From Macrocystis pyrifera (taxonomy: Eukaryota; Sar; Phaeophyceae; Laminariales; Laminariaceae): a stretch of 64,000 bases of DNA. Of the stretch, positions 47,875 through 53,652 are shown in pieces. The notes beneath the pieces are model-generated. The model had not been told where the DNA came from, searched no databases, and was given only the letters and a program-made list of their open reading frames with translations. The stretch's first letter is position 1, and every line of letters starts with the position of its first letter. The position numbers and the translations under genes are program-made. The stretch is taken from NCBI GenBank assembly GCA_031763025.1, contig JASSKH010000035.1:1276320-1340319 (forward strand), in the 5' to 3' direction.

Positions 47875-48361
47875 TATCTCATACACCTATCTCATAGACG
47901 TACGGCCATGCAGGACATGAGTACACACACACACGCTCACCGCGCTTCTCGCGCTTGGTGCAAGCAATGTCTGCCTGGTCGGTGGTACCCCGACGTGCTC
48001 CGTCCAGGCATTGTAGGGGTGCGAGGGTCTATGGTCATACGACTGCGGCCATGTGTATATTACTTGAGTGCCCCCCCCCCCCCCCCCCCTTCCCCCATAC
48101 CTCCACGCCATATATCATACGACTATGGCCATGCATGAGGTACAACTCCGCCGTCCCCCCCCCCCCCCCCCCCCCCCCCCCTACCGCTATCGGAACGCCC
48201 GTTTTCGGCTGCAGGTGTACTCCCTCCTTGTTTACAGGGGACCCGGCGCGGTACCCGGCATCAAGAAAGAACTTGCGGCTCTGCTCAAAGGCGACGGGTT
48301 CTCCTCCGTTGCCGAGGCTGTAGGCGCGGACCACCGATCGCGCAGAAAAAAACGCTGGTGA
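22536..48361 (+). CDS. DHODH: Class 2 dihydroorotate dehydrogenase, complete ten-exon gene
   Basis: DHODH oxidises dihydroorotate to orotate with FMN and passes electrons to ubiquinone in the mitochondrial inner membrane (family knowledge). Ten exons join in consistent phase: 22536-22721, 25085-25150, 26415-26534, 28059-28282, 36793-36946, 39252-39413, 43733-43843, 45380-45532, 46203-46286 and 48215-48361, giving 468 residues. Residues 1-62 are an arginine/serine-rich presequence. Residues 63-84 form the membrane anchor ([15 protein letters not shown]). Residues 85-124 are the quinone-tunnel helices. The barrel shows [66 protein letters not shown] (second serine, about residue 276, is the class 2 catalytic base), [34 protein letters not shown] (FMN phosphate loop) and IRAGASLVQ. 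Every expected block is present with family-typical spacing, so the gene looks functional. The start was chosen because it opens the presequence. The exon 4 acceptor (28058) is the least certain junction. Introns total 24.4 kb. Confidence 0.93.
23117..23215. repeat. CAG triplet tract
   Basis: Nearly pure CAG with a few interruptions, inside DHODH intron 1. Confidence 0.85.
23457..24017 (+). CDS. Unrecognised open stretch of about 186 codons in DHODH intron 1
   Basis: Open from a TTG to a TAA with balanced amino-acid use, unlike the triplet-repeat frames. Near its C-terminus it reads [11 protein letters not shown], and the minus strand at about 32085-32130 reads [11 protein letters not shown], suggesting a shared dispersed element with coding ancestry. 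There is no ATG at the start and no known domain. It could be a transposon remnant. Confidence 0.2.
   Translation: MPVIVDLDIVNFAGDERHYLSPIPCDIMWYLTCVIYVRGDGVVRHFDLGPLEMSSHCCACGLVCSAVVRLRSSGMVYVPVVLFDGVAGNSRVEALSARTEDATAVKRCHCEYVWTRSLKALALALCRIRTSVVVPSTAVQLLRSVPGSPFVLCHSTRYSQYHDLSEAMGLKDESTYLVYARSSSRC
24178..24985. mobile_element. Non-autonomous PIF/Harbinger-like element, copy 2
   Basis: 808 bp, inverted relative to the copy at 12356-13128. Termini are GGCTGTTTCCTATGCGGTTC and the inverse ACCGCATAGGAAACAGCC, flanked by TTA at the left and TTG at the right. It shares the interior words CCGACGACTTGGGCC, ATACAGCTGTAT, GCGTGGGCTCGGACGCTTGG and TTCGCGGCGCC. No transposase is encoded. Confidence 0.75.
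25085..25150 (+). CDS. DHODH: DHODH exon 2 (membrane anchor)
   Basis: 22 codons, [20 protein letters not shown] plus DK: a single hydrophobic helix typical of class 2 enzymes. Acceptor TTGACAG, donor GTATGA, phase 0 on both sides. Confidence 0.8.
25151..26414 (+). other. DHODH intron 2 with C homopolymer at its 3' end
   Basis: 1264 bp. Nothing gene-like is recognised apart from the 91-nt C tract that precedes the acceptor CAACAG. Confidence 0.75.
26286..26376. repeat. 91-nt C homopolymer with a single A
   Basis: C from 26286 to 26376 except for an A at 26325. It ends 36 bases before the acceptor AG of DHODH intron 2 and so forms its polypyrimidine tract. Apparent poly-Pro and poly-Gly frames here are artefacts. 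Confidence 0.95.
26415..26534 (+). CDS. DHODH: DHODH exon 3 (quinone-tunnel helices)
   Basis: 40 codons, including [20 protein letters not shown] and ending SLGLAPK. This matches the 'LLDPESAHRLAV' helix region of class 2 enzymes. Donor GTAAGA, phase 0. Confidence 0.85.
26535..28058 (+). other. DHODH intron 3
   Basis: 1524 bp with a local duplication (GGGCAGCCGGC-CTA twice at 26800-26915) and a tandem pair at 27005-27255. No gene. Confidence 0.7.
27005..27255. repeat. Tandem duplication, period about 125 bp
   Basis: Two copies of a unit beginning GTAACTCACACAGCTTCAGC and ending GTGTCCGGCnTTGCCG, about 85% alike. Confidence 0.8.
28059..28282 (+). CDS. DHODH: DHODH exon 4 (first barrel strands, FMN site)
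   Basis: [20 protein letters not shown], then [32 protein letters not shown] and GNPKPRMF. It ends with two bases of an arginine codon (AG) at donor GTGCGT. The start follows GTTAAG, the only in-phase AG near the expected boundary. Upstream AGs would give a stop or the wrong phase. Confidence 0.9.
28360..28570. repeat. GATC-rich dispersed repeat
   Basis: Words such as GTGCAGGATCTGTACnnGCAnAGTACAGATCCAACCC, AGATCTGCC and AAGTGGGAATTGATGATCTG recur as a set at 30800-31050, 31730-31960, 38840-39060 and 57820-58010, marking one dispersed family of about 200-250 bp. Confidence 0.6.
29201..29309. repeat. Hairpin MITE family A, copy 5
   Basis: Arms GCGGAGGACCGTAGTAAATA and the inverse with ACTATGGACCCCCGTAATAG. 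Confidence 0.9.
29819..30010. repeat. Hairpin MITE family A, copy 6, with duplicated right flank
   Basis: A full copy at 29819-29928 is followed by a tandem duplication of its right arm plus flank (GGTCCTATTT-ACTATGGTTCC and GTAGGCCAACG...GGCCCGTGGGGTTGA), so the right arm appears twice. Confidence 0.85.
30082..30191. repeat. Hairpin MITE family A, copy 7
   Basis: Arms TCGGGGGACCATAGTAAATA and the inverse ending GTATGGTCCCCCGTGATA. Confidence 0.9.
30192..30620. repeat. TAGTACTnnTGACTTACTA degenerate repeat
   Basis: Loose copies of AGTACTGATGACTTACTAAC and AATAGTACTATTGACTTACT surround MITE copy 8. This is low-complexity intron sequence. Confidence 0.6.
30308..30414. repeat. Hairpin MITE family A, copy 8
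   Basis: The left arm is G-expanded (GCGGGGGGGCGTAGTAAATA). The right arm reads ATGTACTATGGTCCCCCGTA. Confidence 0.85.
30800..31060. repeat. GATC-rich dispersed repeat, second copy
   Basis: Holds TTTGAGATGTTGCGCAGGAT, GACATGTCCTAGATCATGCG and AAGTGGGAATCGATGATCTG. A third copy at 31730-31960 has the same order. Confidence 0.6.
31070..31260 (-). repeat. Diverged SINE-like fragment
   Basis: A T-rich tract (31109-31133) is followed by CAATTTTACTTTCCAGCCCT, matching the tail and 3' body of SINE family A on the minus strand. The rest has diverged. Confidence 0.4.
32206..32317. repeat. Hairpin MITE family A, copy 9
   Basis: The left arm has ten G residues. The right arm is TACTATGGCCCCCCCGTAAT. 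The interior is in the orientation opposite to copies 5, 7 and 8. Confidence 0.9.
33623..33731. repeat. Hairpin MITE family A, copy 10
   Basis: Arms ATTACGGGGGGCCGCAGTAA and the inverse ending CTATGGTCCCCCGTATTAG. Confidence 0.9.
33915..34020. repeat. 'CTGTGACCAC...ACGGACACTG' dispersed repeat
   Basis: A block with CTGTGACCACGGAATCAGTA, AGGAATCAGGACGGACACTG and TTTAATGTGAAG recurs at 40365-40440 (inverse), 40545-40640 (inverse), 51815-51905, 57256-57365 and 59225-59345. In the 57- and 59-kb copies it contains TGCTGGATGTCGAC. Confidence 0.65.
34069..34178. repeat. Hairpin MITE family A, copy 11
   Basis: Arms TATTACGGGGAACCATAGTA and the inverse with CTATGGCCCTCCGTAATAG. Confidence 0.9.
34184..34347. 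repeat. Two hairpin MITE family B copies in tandem
   Basis: 34184-34250 has arms CTGCAGTCCCGTTTCGGGGA and TCCTCGAAACGGGACTGCA. 34281-34347 is more diverged (CTGCTCCCGTTCTAGGGACA and GTCCCCAAAACGGTACTTGA). Confidence 0.75.
34396..34546 (+). repeat. SINE-like family A, internally deleted copy
   Basis: The 5' head CCCCGGTGGCTTGGTAGGTG joins directly to the 3' body (GGGAGAAGGGACGACACCTG) and the A-rich tail, skipping about 180 bp including the B-box. Confidence 0.65.
34541..34776. repeat. Hairpin MITE family B: one half copy and one full copy
   Basis: The half copy is 34541-34586. The full copy at 34708-34775 has GCAGTCCCGTTTTGGGGGAC and TTTGTCCCCAAATCGAGACT arms. Confidence 0.65.
35831..35912. 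repeat. Hairpin MITE family A, copy 12 (left arm lost)
   Basis: Interior and right arm only: CTATATATTTACCTACTTTT then GGTCCTATTTGCTATGGTCC and CCCGTAATA. Confidence 0.8.
36143..36254. repeat. Hairpin MITE family A, copy 13
   Basis: Arms ATTACGGGAGACCATAGTAA and the inverse with CTATGGACCCCCGTAATAG. Confidence 0.9.
36793..36946 (+). CDS. DHODH: DHODH exon 5
   Basis: The first base completes the split arginine codon of exon 4. It then reads [20 protein letters not shown] and, at the end, [17 protein letters not shown]. Acceptor GCTAAG, donor GTCAGA, phase 0 at the end. The match to the 'NRYGFNSEG' and 'LGVNLGKNK' blocks of class 2 enzymes is clear. Confidence 0.92.
37325..37615. repeat. Minisatellite, four units of about 76 bp
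   Basis: Units share TCGATACGATTTCGATA, a GATAnnCATCGAAGCTTC block and TTTCAGCGTCATnAACnAAAAA. Divergence between units is about 15-25%. Confidence 0.75.
38013..38830. repeat. Palindrome-core satellite with higher-order structure
   Basis: About 15 monomers of 48-58 bp, each with CACACCCCGGACAG, the 18-bp perfect palindrome ATGATCTACGTAGATCAT, and AGTAGTTCCTTTC. Five consecutive monomers (38013-38276) are repeated base for base at 38277-38540, a 264-bp higher-order unit. Confidence 0.9.
38840..39060. repeat. GATC-rich dispersed repeat, fourth copy
   Basis: Holds GTGCAGGATCTGTACAGCAG, CAGATCCGACCCGGGAGAAA and CAAGTGGGAATCGATCATCT. It follows the palindromic satellite directly, so the satellite may derive from this family. 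Confidence 0.6.
39140..39186. repeat. C-tract dispersed repeat unit before DHODH exon 6
   Basis: GGACTACGGCCACGCATGAC then ATGAGTACCCCC and CCCGTC repeats. The unit ends 65 bases before the exon 6 acceptor. Confidence 0.7.
39252..39413 (+). CDS. DHODH: DHODH exon 6 (catalytic serine loop)
   Basis: 54 codons in phase 0 on both sides. Contains [20 protein letters not shown]. The SS pair carries the class 2 catalytic serine and the asparagine contacts FMN/substrate in known structures. Acceptor TTCCCAG, donor GTGATG. Confidence 0.95.
39430..39600. repeat. Direct duplication in DHODH intron 6
   Basis: GTCATCACTTCGGCTATGGC (exon 6 end, 39390) with GGGACAAGGTG is echoed at about 39535 as TACCATGTCGGCCATGGTCG plus CGGGACAGGGTG, followed both times by a T-rich stretch and ATGTCCCGnnTTnnTGTGGT. 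A decayed duplicate of the exon 6 end and its donor. Confidence 0.5.
39640..41335. repeat. Large inverted repeat (arms about 700 bp, spacer about 300 bp)
   Basis: The left arm (39640-40322) and right arm (40619-41335) are inverted copies. Examples are ATGCTTTGTGCTTTGGTTTG against CAAACCAAAGCTCAAAGCAT, GGAGAACCTGGCTATGCTAT against ATAGCCAGGTTCTCC, and TTGATAAGCCTTA against TAAGGCTTATCAA. The spacer holds an extra partial copy of the inner part. Arms differ by small indels and substitutions. Neither arm carries a recognisable protein; the open frames reflect T-rich sequence. Confidence 0.85.
41883..41992. repeat. Hairpin MITE family A, copy 14
   Basis: Arms ATTACGGGGGTCCATAGTTA and the inverse with AACTGTAGACCCCCGTAATA. 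Confidence 0.9.
42205..42737. repeat. MITE-derived satellite array (family A)
   Basis: The left end resembles a family A left arm (GGGTAACATAGTAGTGAGGA) and the right end a family A right arm (GGCCCCCCGTAATAG). Between them the junction GGTCCTGATTAGGACCAAAT or a close variant recurs near 42295, 42364, 42435, 42502, 42569, 42640 and 42708, a period of 67-71 bp. Each unit holds the MITE interior (GCTCACTAAAAATACTGGAA) in the same orientation. Confidence 0.85.
42936..43045. repeat. Minisatellite, three units of about 41 bp
   Basis: GAAAGAAGGGGCGAGTGTTT then CCTCTTATTTGAATCTCG, three times with few differences. Confidence 0.85.
43733..43843 (+). CDS. DHODH: DHODH exon 7
   Basis: 37 codons: [20 protein letters not shown], then [25 protein letters not shown] carries the conserved FMN-contacting lysine. 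The acceptor is TTGGAAG. At the end the reading requires a GC donor (AAG then GCAAGA): that junction restores the five residues found between 'IASVV' and 'DGLIV' in the human enzyme. The GT four codons upstream would delete four residues. Confidence 0.9.
44030..44130. repeat. CT-rich microsatellite
   Basis: (CT)n with C and CCT interruptions. Confidence 0.85.
44340..44545. repeat. C-tract dispersed repeat unit
   Basis: GCCTGGTCGGCTGAAACGCG, TCATACGACTACGGTCATGC and ATGAGTAC followed by about 20 C, then a GGATGCCTGGTCAATGGTCA segment as at 115-130. Confidence 0.8.
45060..45352. repeat. C-tract dispersed repeat units before DHODH exon 8
   Basis: Two units beginning ACGGTGCTCCGTCTCGAAAG and ending in C runs. 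The last run (45330-45352, 23 C) is 27 bases from the exon 8 acceptor. Confidence 0.8.
45380..45532 (+). CDS. DHODH: DHODH exon 8
   Basis: 51 codons: [20 protein letters not shown], then [20 protein letters not shown] and YRLTDGK. The SNTT block binds substrate/FMN and GLSGRPL is a class 2 signature. Acceptor GGCAG, donor GTGAGC, phase 0. The last 25 nt plus the donor are duplicated 58 bp downstream. Confidence 0.95.
45508..45623. repeat. 58-bp tandem duplication carrying the exon 8 donor
   Basis: TATGTACCGCCTTACCGACG (45508) recurs as TATGTACCGCCCTACCGACG (45566). Both are followed by GAAAGGTGAGCTTACTTGAG, so two equivalent splice donors exist 58 bp apart. Confidence 0.9.
45661..45770. repeat. 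Hairpin MITE family A, copy 15
   Basis: Arms TATTACGGGGGGGCATAGTA and the inverse with ACTATGGCCCCCCGTAGTAG. It lies in the 670-bp DHODH intron 8. Confidence 0.9.
45961..46030. repeat. TATA-rich microsatellite
   Basis: Two copies of GTAATGTATTATATATnTGTATATA-like sequence followed by GTATATAGCT. Confidence 0.7.
46203..46286 (+). CDS. DHODH: DHODH exon 9 (FMN phosphate loop)
   Basis: 28 codons: [20 protein letters not shown] and RAGASLVQ. Acceptor TCGGTCAG, donor GTGCGA, phase 0. Confidence 0.95.
46314..46510. repeat. TIR element, possible MITE family C
   Basis: AGGGCCCATCTTAAGGGGAC at the left and CCCCGTTAAGATGGGCCCTTA at the right are inverted. Inside, the left end plus GACTTTCGGCTCTTTCAATT is tandemly repeated at 46388. 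It lies in DHODH intron 9. Confidence 0.6.
46605..46770. repeat. Tandem duplication, period about 80 bp
   Basis: GATCGGCAGTCGGTAACCTT, TCGGACACCGTGTTGAGATG and GGTCATGGCTGTGAAAA recur as GGCAATCGGTCATCGGTAAC, TCGGACAGTGCAATTAGATG and TCATGGCTGTCAAAA. Confidence 0.65.
47030..47440. repeat. C-tract dispersed repeat units (cluster)
   Basis: At least two full units (starting GCTTCGCGCTTGGTGCAAGC) plus partials, with C runs at about 47147-47154, 47221-47242 and 47407-47437. Confidence 0.85.
47585..47654. repeat. Hairpin MITE family B, copy
   Basis: Arms CCGTTCCGTTTTGGAGACAA and TTTGTCTCCGCAACGAGACT. Confidence 0.6.
47841..48181. repeat. C-tract dispersed repeat units before DHODH exon 10
   Basis: A 34-nt C run (47841-47874), then units with CTTGGTGCAAGCAATGTCTG and GGTCATACGACTGCGGCCAT, C runs at 48069-48089 and 48155-48181. 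The last run ends 33 bases before the exon 10 acceptor. Confidence 0.85.
48215..48361 (+). CDS. DHODH: DHODH exon 10 (C-terminus)
   Basis: 48 codons and [23 protein letters not shown], then [19 protein letters not shown] and a basic tail. GADHR is the conserved C-terminal end of class 2 enzymes. Acceptor GGCTGCAG. Confidence 0.95.
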   Translation: MYSLLVYRGPGAVPGIKKELAALLKGDGFSSVAEAVGADHRSRRKKRW

Positions 48362-48983
48362 CTTTTTTTTCCCCTCTTGGTGCGCTGAAACGCTAGGAGA
48401 TATCTGTACGTACCTGTACGTTTGATAGGAATAAGGGTTGGGACACGGCCGGGCGACGTGCGGGGTGGGTGTGGCACGCAAGCGGTTGGCTCGGCGGCGG
48501 TGGTGTGGTGCTTGTTTTTTTTCGTGTTGTTGTTTTTATTGGTTGAGTTTGAGCTGGTTCCGTCCTGGCCCGGGCTTTGTTGCCTGCCTGCCTGCCGGAC
48601 GTTTGCTGAGGTGCATAGAAGCAGCGGTGGTCGTGTGGGTCGTGGGGCATGCACCGTGAGCGTGTCGCTTCCGATTCCACTTCCTGCGCCTGCACAAATG
48701 AGTGAAACGTTTATGATGTAACGAGAGTTACCGGTAGAACGTAGTGTATTTTTATTGCTGGGGGAACCATCAACGTTGAAAGAAAAATACGTTACGTGAG
48801 CATCAAAATTAAAGAAGAATGATAATACGCTTGTGGGAACATCAAAGCTGAAGCAAAATCGATGTGGGAAAGTTAAAGGCAAAATTCGAACATGTTCGAG
48901 AATTATAATACACTTGTGGGAACATCAAAGTTGAAGCAAATACAACACGGGAAAGTTAAGGCAAAATACAATGTGGGAGCATG
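48362..48983. other. DHODH 3' flank
   Basis: T-rich and G-rich stretches. AACATCAAAGTTGAAGCAAA-like words repeat four times at 48780-48960. No polyadenylation signal can be assigned with confidence. Confidence 0.45.
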
Positions 48984-49094
48984 TATTACGGAGGACCATA
49001 GTAAATAGGACCAAATATTGCCGGTAAAAATGGGGGAAATATGTAGGTTTTTGTGTGTACCGTAGGTCCTATTTACTATGGTCCCCTGTACTAG
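48984..49094. repeat. Hairpin MITE family A, copy 16
   Basis: Arms TATTACGGAGGACCATAGTA and the inverse ending CTATGGTCCCCTGTACTAG. Confidence 0.9.
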
Positions 49095-50094
49095 TGCGTT
49101 TTGTACAACGTGATGCTTATTTTTGTGCACAACTCTGTGTACGTGACCGGTCGCAAACGACCCAATTTGTCTCTGTGTAGCGGTATGCTTCTCTCCACCT
49201 CGCTCAGCGGCGGCAGAAATAGTAAGCAGAAGTAGCGAGTGGAGAGAAAACGGCGCGAATGTTCGTGAAGGGTTGTGTGTTGTACCACGTATAGAACAAG
49301 TGAAAAAAAAAGCCGGGCACGCCAGCGATTTACCCAATGTGTAACCGGTGTAATAAGAACCATTACTTTCGTTTTTCCTCCTCTGTGCTGAACGCCCCGA
49401 GGGAAAGCCCGCAACCACTGCTGCGTACTCGTACAAATCACCCGCGGACGTATTACGTATGGGTACCTTAATAATAGACTGAGCGACTGAGTGAAGATTC
49501 AGATTTCGGCCGTTCGCCTGATACAAAGTCGCCGCCAAGCCTCACGGTAAGGGAAAACAGTTAGTGGATGTAAAAGGAACCTCAAGTTTCTGCCCGCTCG
49601 CCATTTTTGCCCACTACTGACTGGAAAAGGATGGGCACCAACTCTGATAAGGGACGTTGATACCTATATAACGGACCTCTAATCCCAAATACTGACACTA
49701 TTAATAGGGTCCATTAATAGGGGTTACCTACTTGTACTACTCTGTTGTACATCCGGCATTCCACTCCAATACACTTATTTGGTTATTACATATATACTTG
49801 GGTGTACCCGGTGCTTGGTACCAGTATCCTATTGGTATACGCTACGAGTACGTACGTAGGAGGGACATAAATTGGCGGTGAGGGCTATCGGTAACTCCCT
49901 CTTCCTCGGGAAGTCGTCCCCCTAATATCTTAGTATTCATATTAGCTGCGAGGGAGAGTGGTGGTGTTTTTTTTCTTGGCTAATTAACGTGCTGCAATGT
50001 GGTTCTTGTCGCTATTAAGGCGAAGCTGGGCCCGCGACGGACCACTGGTGCCCTTCGTATTTTCACTTTTTGCTTGACGCAGTAAGTACACTAC
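49095..50094. other. No recognisable gene
   Basis: Open stretches occur on the minus strand, but none shows a domain or exon structure I can defend. Confidence 0.35.
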
Positions 50095-50203
50095 TATTAC
50101 GGAGGGCCATAGTTAACAGGACCTACGGTACACACAAAAACTTATATATTTACCTATTTTTACCAACAATATTTGGTCCTATTTACTATGGTCCCCCGTG
50201 ATG
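50095..50203. repeat. Hairpin MITE family A, copy 17
   Basis: Arms TATTACGGAGGGCCATAGTT and the inverse ending ACTATGGTCCCCCGTGATG. Confidence 0.9.
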
Positions 50204-51210
50204 TAAGTATATACAAAGCGCAGTACATACACATACATAGATGGGAGTGCAGTCCAGTACGTGCTACGAGTACTGCTGATGTATCTGTGCTGATCTATCA
50301 TGTAACAAGTACCTGTTAAATATATCCCTCCGCATCCTGAATACGTCCCTGGTATCAGGTACGGTATATAATACGTACCGTTACCCACCGCCGTAGCACT
50401 ACTCGTAAAAATAAGGTGTTGCGCTGGCATAACTTTGGCGTCGGAATGGCATCTTGGAGGCGTTCTACGATGGATAGAGGTTCACCCTAATTTTTTTGAG
50501 GCTCCTCTCACTTGACCTTAAGGAGAGCTCCACACCTCACCCGAAAACCGACTTCAGCGAAAAAAATCGAAATGTGTCCCGATGAATAATCCACATGGCC
50601 CAAGTATACAATTACGTCATTTTTCGACCCAAGATTGTCATTCCGACGATTTTGGGTTAAGGAACCCCGTCATTCAGAAGAAATATATATATATATATAT
50701 AGCGGAAATGTGCTACCTCTCTATCGTTGAACGCGTCCTTTTTGCTCTCGATTCGGCGAAAAATGTCTAAACGCACTTTTTTTTGTCAAGGGGCTTTCGG
50801 GCATATATTGAAGTATATATTCACGCGCGAATCCTCGATCCTCGACCTCACAGCTGTTTTTTTTTTTTCGAGTGGTTCAGTATACGCACCGCGTTTTTTT
50901 CGCCGGAGCCCTAGTGCCCGCATGCTATACTTTTCCACCCCCCCTCTCCCTCCCCCCGCCCGAATGAAAACGGAAGGTGATATAATCAGATGATGTATAC
51001 AAACTATTATTACTGTTATGCTTGCCTTCCGACAGTATAGCGTAGATGCCGTTCCTATATAAACCGAATATCCTTCCGTAAATCAGTACTACTTTCCGTA
51101 GGTTTTGGTGGAAAATACCTGGTACGAAAGGGATACTCTGCGTAAGTAGTTTCAGATATGATACAATGTTATCAACACTACTATTAATACTGCACTTATC
51201 TGTGGGTGTT
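50204..51210. other. No recognisable gene
   Basis: Contains a TA microsatellite at 50684-50701 and C-rich pyrimidine tracts near 50935-50960. Nothing else is identified. Confidence 0.4.
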
Positions 51211-51253
51211 ATTACGGGGAGGCATAGTAAATAGGACCAGATATTGTTAGTAA
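51211..51253. repeat. Hairpin MITE family A, copy 18 (left part only)
   Basis: ATTACGGGGAGGCATAGTAA then ATAGGACCAGATATTGTTAG. The right arm is missing. Confidence 0.75.
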
Positions 51254-51814
51254 TAGTAAGTACTTTTAGATATGATAACAGGTATACTATTCTGAAAGCT
51301 TCTGCACCTACGTGTGGGTGTTAATATCAACATATAGCTATTATTAGTAGATACCTGGTAGGTATACAGCGCCGCAGGGTAGCTTGCAAACGGTAGGAAA
51401 AAAAAGGAAGAGACTTGCTTTTTTGGAAGTAGATCAAACATGAAGACATTTCACCCGAACTGACACTACCAGGTATATTATACCTGGTGCCTGGTATGGC
51501 GAAAGTGTCATTTTACCCTTCGTTCGTGCGATACGCTGGCTGGCAGCACCATGCACTTATTCTGTGCTGGAAATATATGATAACATAATGAGTGATACCA
51601 AGTGCTTATCGTACCTGGTGAAATACCGCTGCCAGCATTCCGGGGGAATATATTATGTTCTGGTCTGGCTTGCGTTGTTGTGTTGGTTCTCTGTTATTAG
51701 AGATGATACTCGCCATTTTCCTAATATTTTCGTACCCGGTACGCTGGCATTTCACTTGCTTTACCCATAACCTTGTGATTATTTTTGTGTTTTTTTTCCC
51801 CTTCTGTCTCTCAG

Positions 51815-51905
51815 TCTGTGGCCACAGAAGCAGTATCTCTCGGGGATAAGGAACCAGGACGGACACTGGGTGTACCGGTGTAATTGGGTAGAAGCAACGG
51901 TTTGA
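51815..51905. repeat. 'CTGTGGCCAC...ACGGACACTG' dispersed repeat, copy
   Basis: Close to the copy at 33915-34020 (both follow TGTnTCTCAGnnnGTCTGTG), including about 100 bp of upstream sequence such as TTTTCGTACCCGGTACGCTG. Confidence 0.65.
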
Positions 51906-52339
51906 ATGAGGCCCATACACAGTATTCAGCAAAGATGTCGGGAGACAGCACTTTTACCCCTTTTGACAGACACCGTCAAGGCAAAATGTCTTCGTTCTTC
52001 CGGAAACCCCTGAAAATATGTGTCGAAAGCAGTGTGTTTTCCTGTATTTTAGTTTTTTTCGGCATTTTTATACTTTTCCGAGCACAATCTACAGAAAAAT
52101 GCAATAGAATAATCGCAGAATCTCGACATTTTAAATTGAGCTCGATGTATAAAACGAGTAAAACAGCTGCACGTAAAAATAAAGAATAGGGGTTTCCGCA
52201 CGTGTAATGAGGCGTTTCTGCCAGGGGGGGAGGGGACATATGTCTAGACAAATGGATTTGCCTTGACAGAAAGCTTGAAACTGACATGTCTCCTGACATC
52301 TTTGCATGGTATTCAGAGCCAAAAATGGCAGGGGGATAC

Positions 52340-52449
52340 TATTACGGGGGACCATAGTTAATAGGACCTATGATACACACAAAAACCTATGTATTCACTT
52401 GTTTTTACTAACAATATTTGGTCCTATTTACTATGGTCCCCCGTAATAT
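52340..52449. repeat. Hairpin MITE family A, copy 19
   Basis: Arms TATTACGGGGGACCATAGTT and the inverse with ACTATGGTCCCCCGTAATAT. Confidence 0.9.
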
Positions 52450-52589
52450 TAATACCTGCTTTTCGGGTCGATCGTGGGATCTGATTTACTGTGCTCCCGC
52501 GTAATATAAACCTGACATTATATATATATTCCTCGTACCAGGTAGTATAGGGTAGATGGTCAACCGTAAACGAAAATGGTCCAGATTGT

Positions 52590-53125
52590 TTTTCGGGTTT
52601 TTGGTAGAAAACGTCGGTCGGTTTCGGTTGGTTCCTGCTTTTTTTGCCGAACACAATTAATCGAAACCTGACTGAACCGAATACTTTTCGGTTGCTTTTT
52701 TTCGGTCGATTTCTCGGCGAAGCAAGCCATAGGGTCGATATTTCGAAGGATTCGGTGTGCATGTGTTGGTTTCGTGTGACAGCCTATCGGTGTTGTGAAC
52801 CGAGAACGAATAGGGTTCACTCGGTCGTTTTTTTTTTTTTTTTTTTGTCGAAAATGTCGATCGGTTTCGGTTGGTTAGGGTTGTAGGGATGAGGGGCTGG
52901 GCGGTGGGTCATGGATGCCCACATATAATTTGCAACGGGATGTCGATACATATCATATATATATATATATATGTATAGGCGTTATCGGCGTAGGGGAAAC
53001 GGGGAAAAAGCCGACCGCACAAAACGACTCGGTATATCATATGTATGTATGTATAGGCGTTATCGTCGTAGGGGACACGGGGAAAAAGCTGACCTCACTA
53101 AGCGACTCGGTTTTTATGTTTCGGT
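52590..53125. repeat. GTCGGTTTCGGTTGG repeats and a tandem pair
   Basis: AAAACGTCGGTCGGTTTCGG and AAAATGTCGATCGGTTTCGG flank a T run (52828-52847). 52968-53045 and 53048-53120 are two copies of ATGTATAGGCGTTATCGnCGTAGGGGA-CACGGGGAAAAAGC. Confidence 0.65.
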
Positions 53126-53652
53126 TGCGTTTGGGAAACCTAAAAAAAACGACAACATAATATCGGTTTCGGTCGGCAACCCCCCCCCCCAAAAAAAACT
53201 GTCAGAAAAGCAATTTGATCCCTGTTCACAGCCCTGCTTGCATGTTACGCGAGTGCGCATACTATACATAGCAGTGTATATATATAAGAGATTTAGTTTC
53301 CGTATATTAATGTCATTTTTAAGACCATCATGTGGGCTCCATTTTTTATAGTGTTTCCCTTTTGAGCCAAGGAGCAGAGAGTGCGATACAAGAAGCAAAA
53401 AAACACGCGGAGAAAAAGAGGCCAACTGGCCGTTGTGGTATTGCCTTGCATTATCTCCAAAGCGAAGTAAATACCTCGGTGCGGGTGTGTGTCCGGATCG
53501 TGTTAATTGTAAGTTTTTTTCCTACGTACTGCTGTAGCATTTGTGGCCCAAAACACTCGTTTTTTTCATGCTTTTTTTTTTTTCGTCTTGCCGATCCCCC
53601 CCTCGCTCGAAGCCGGGGGCGATGTGGGTAAAGTGGCTACTTACTAATGATA

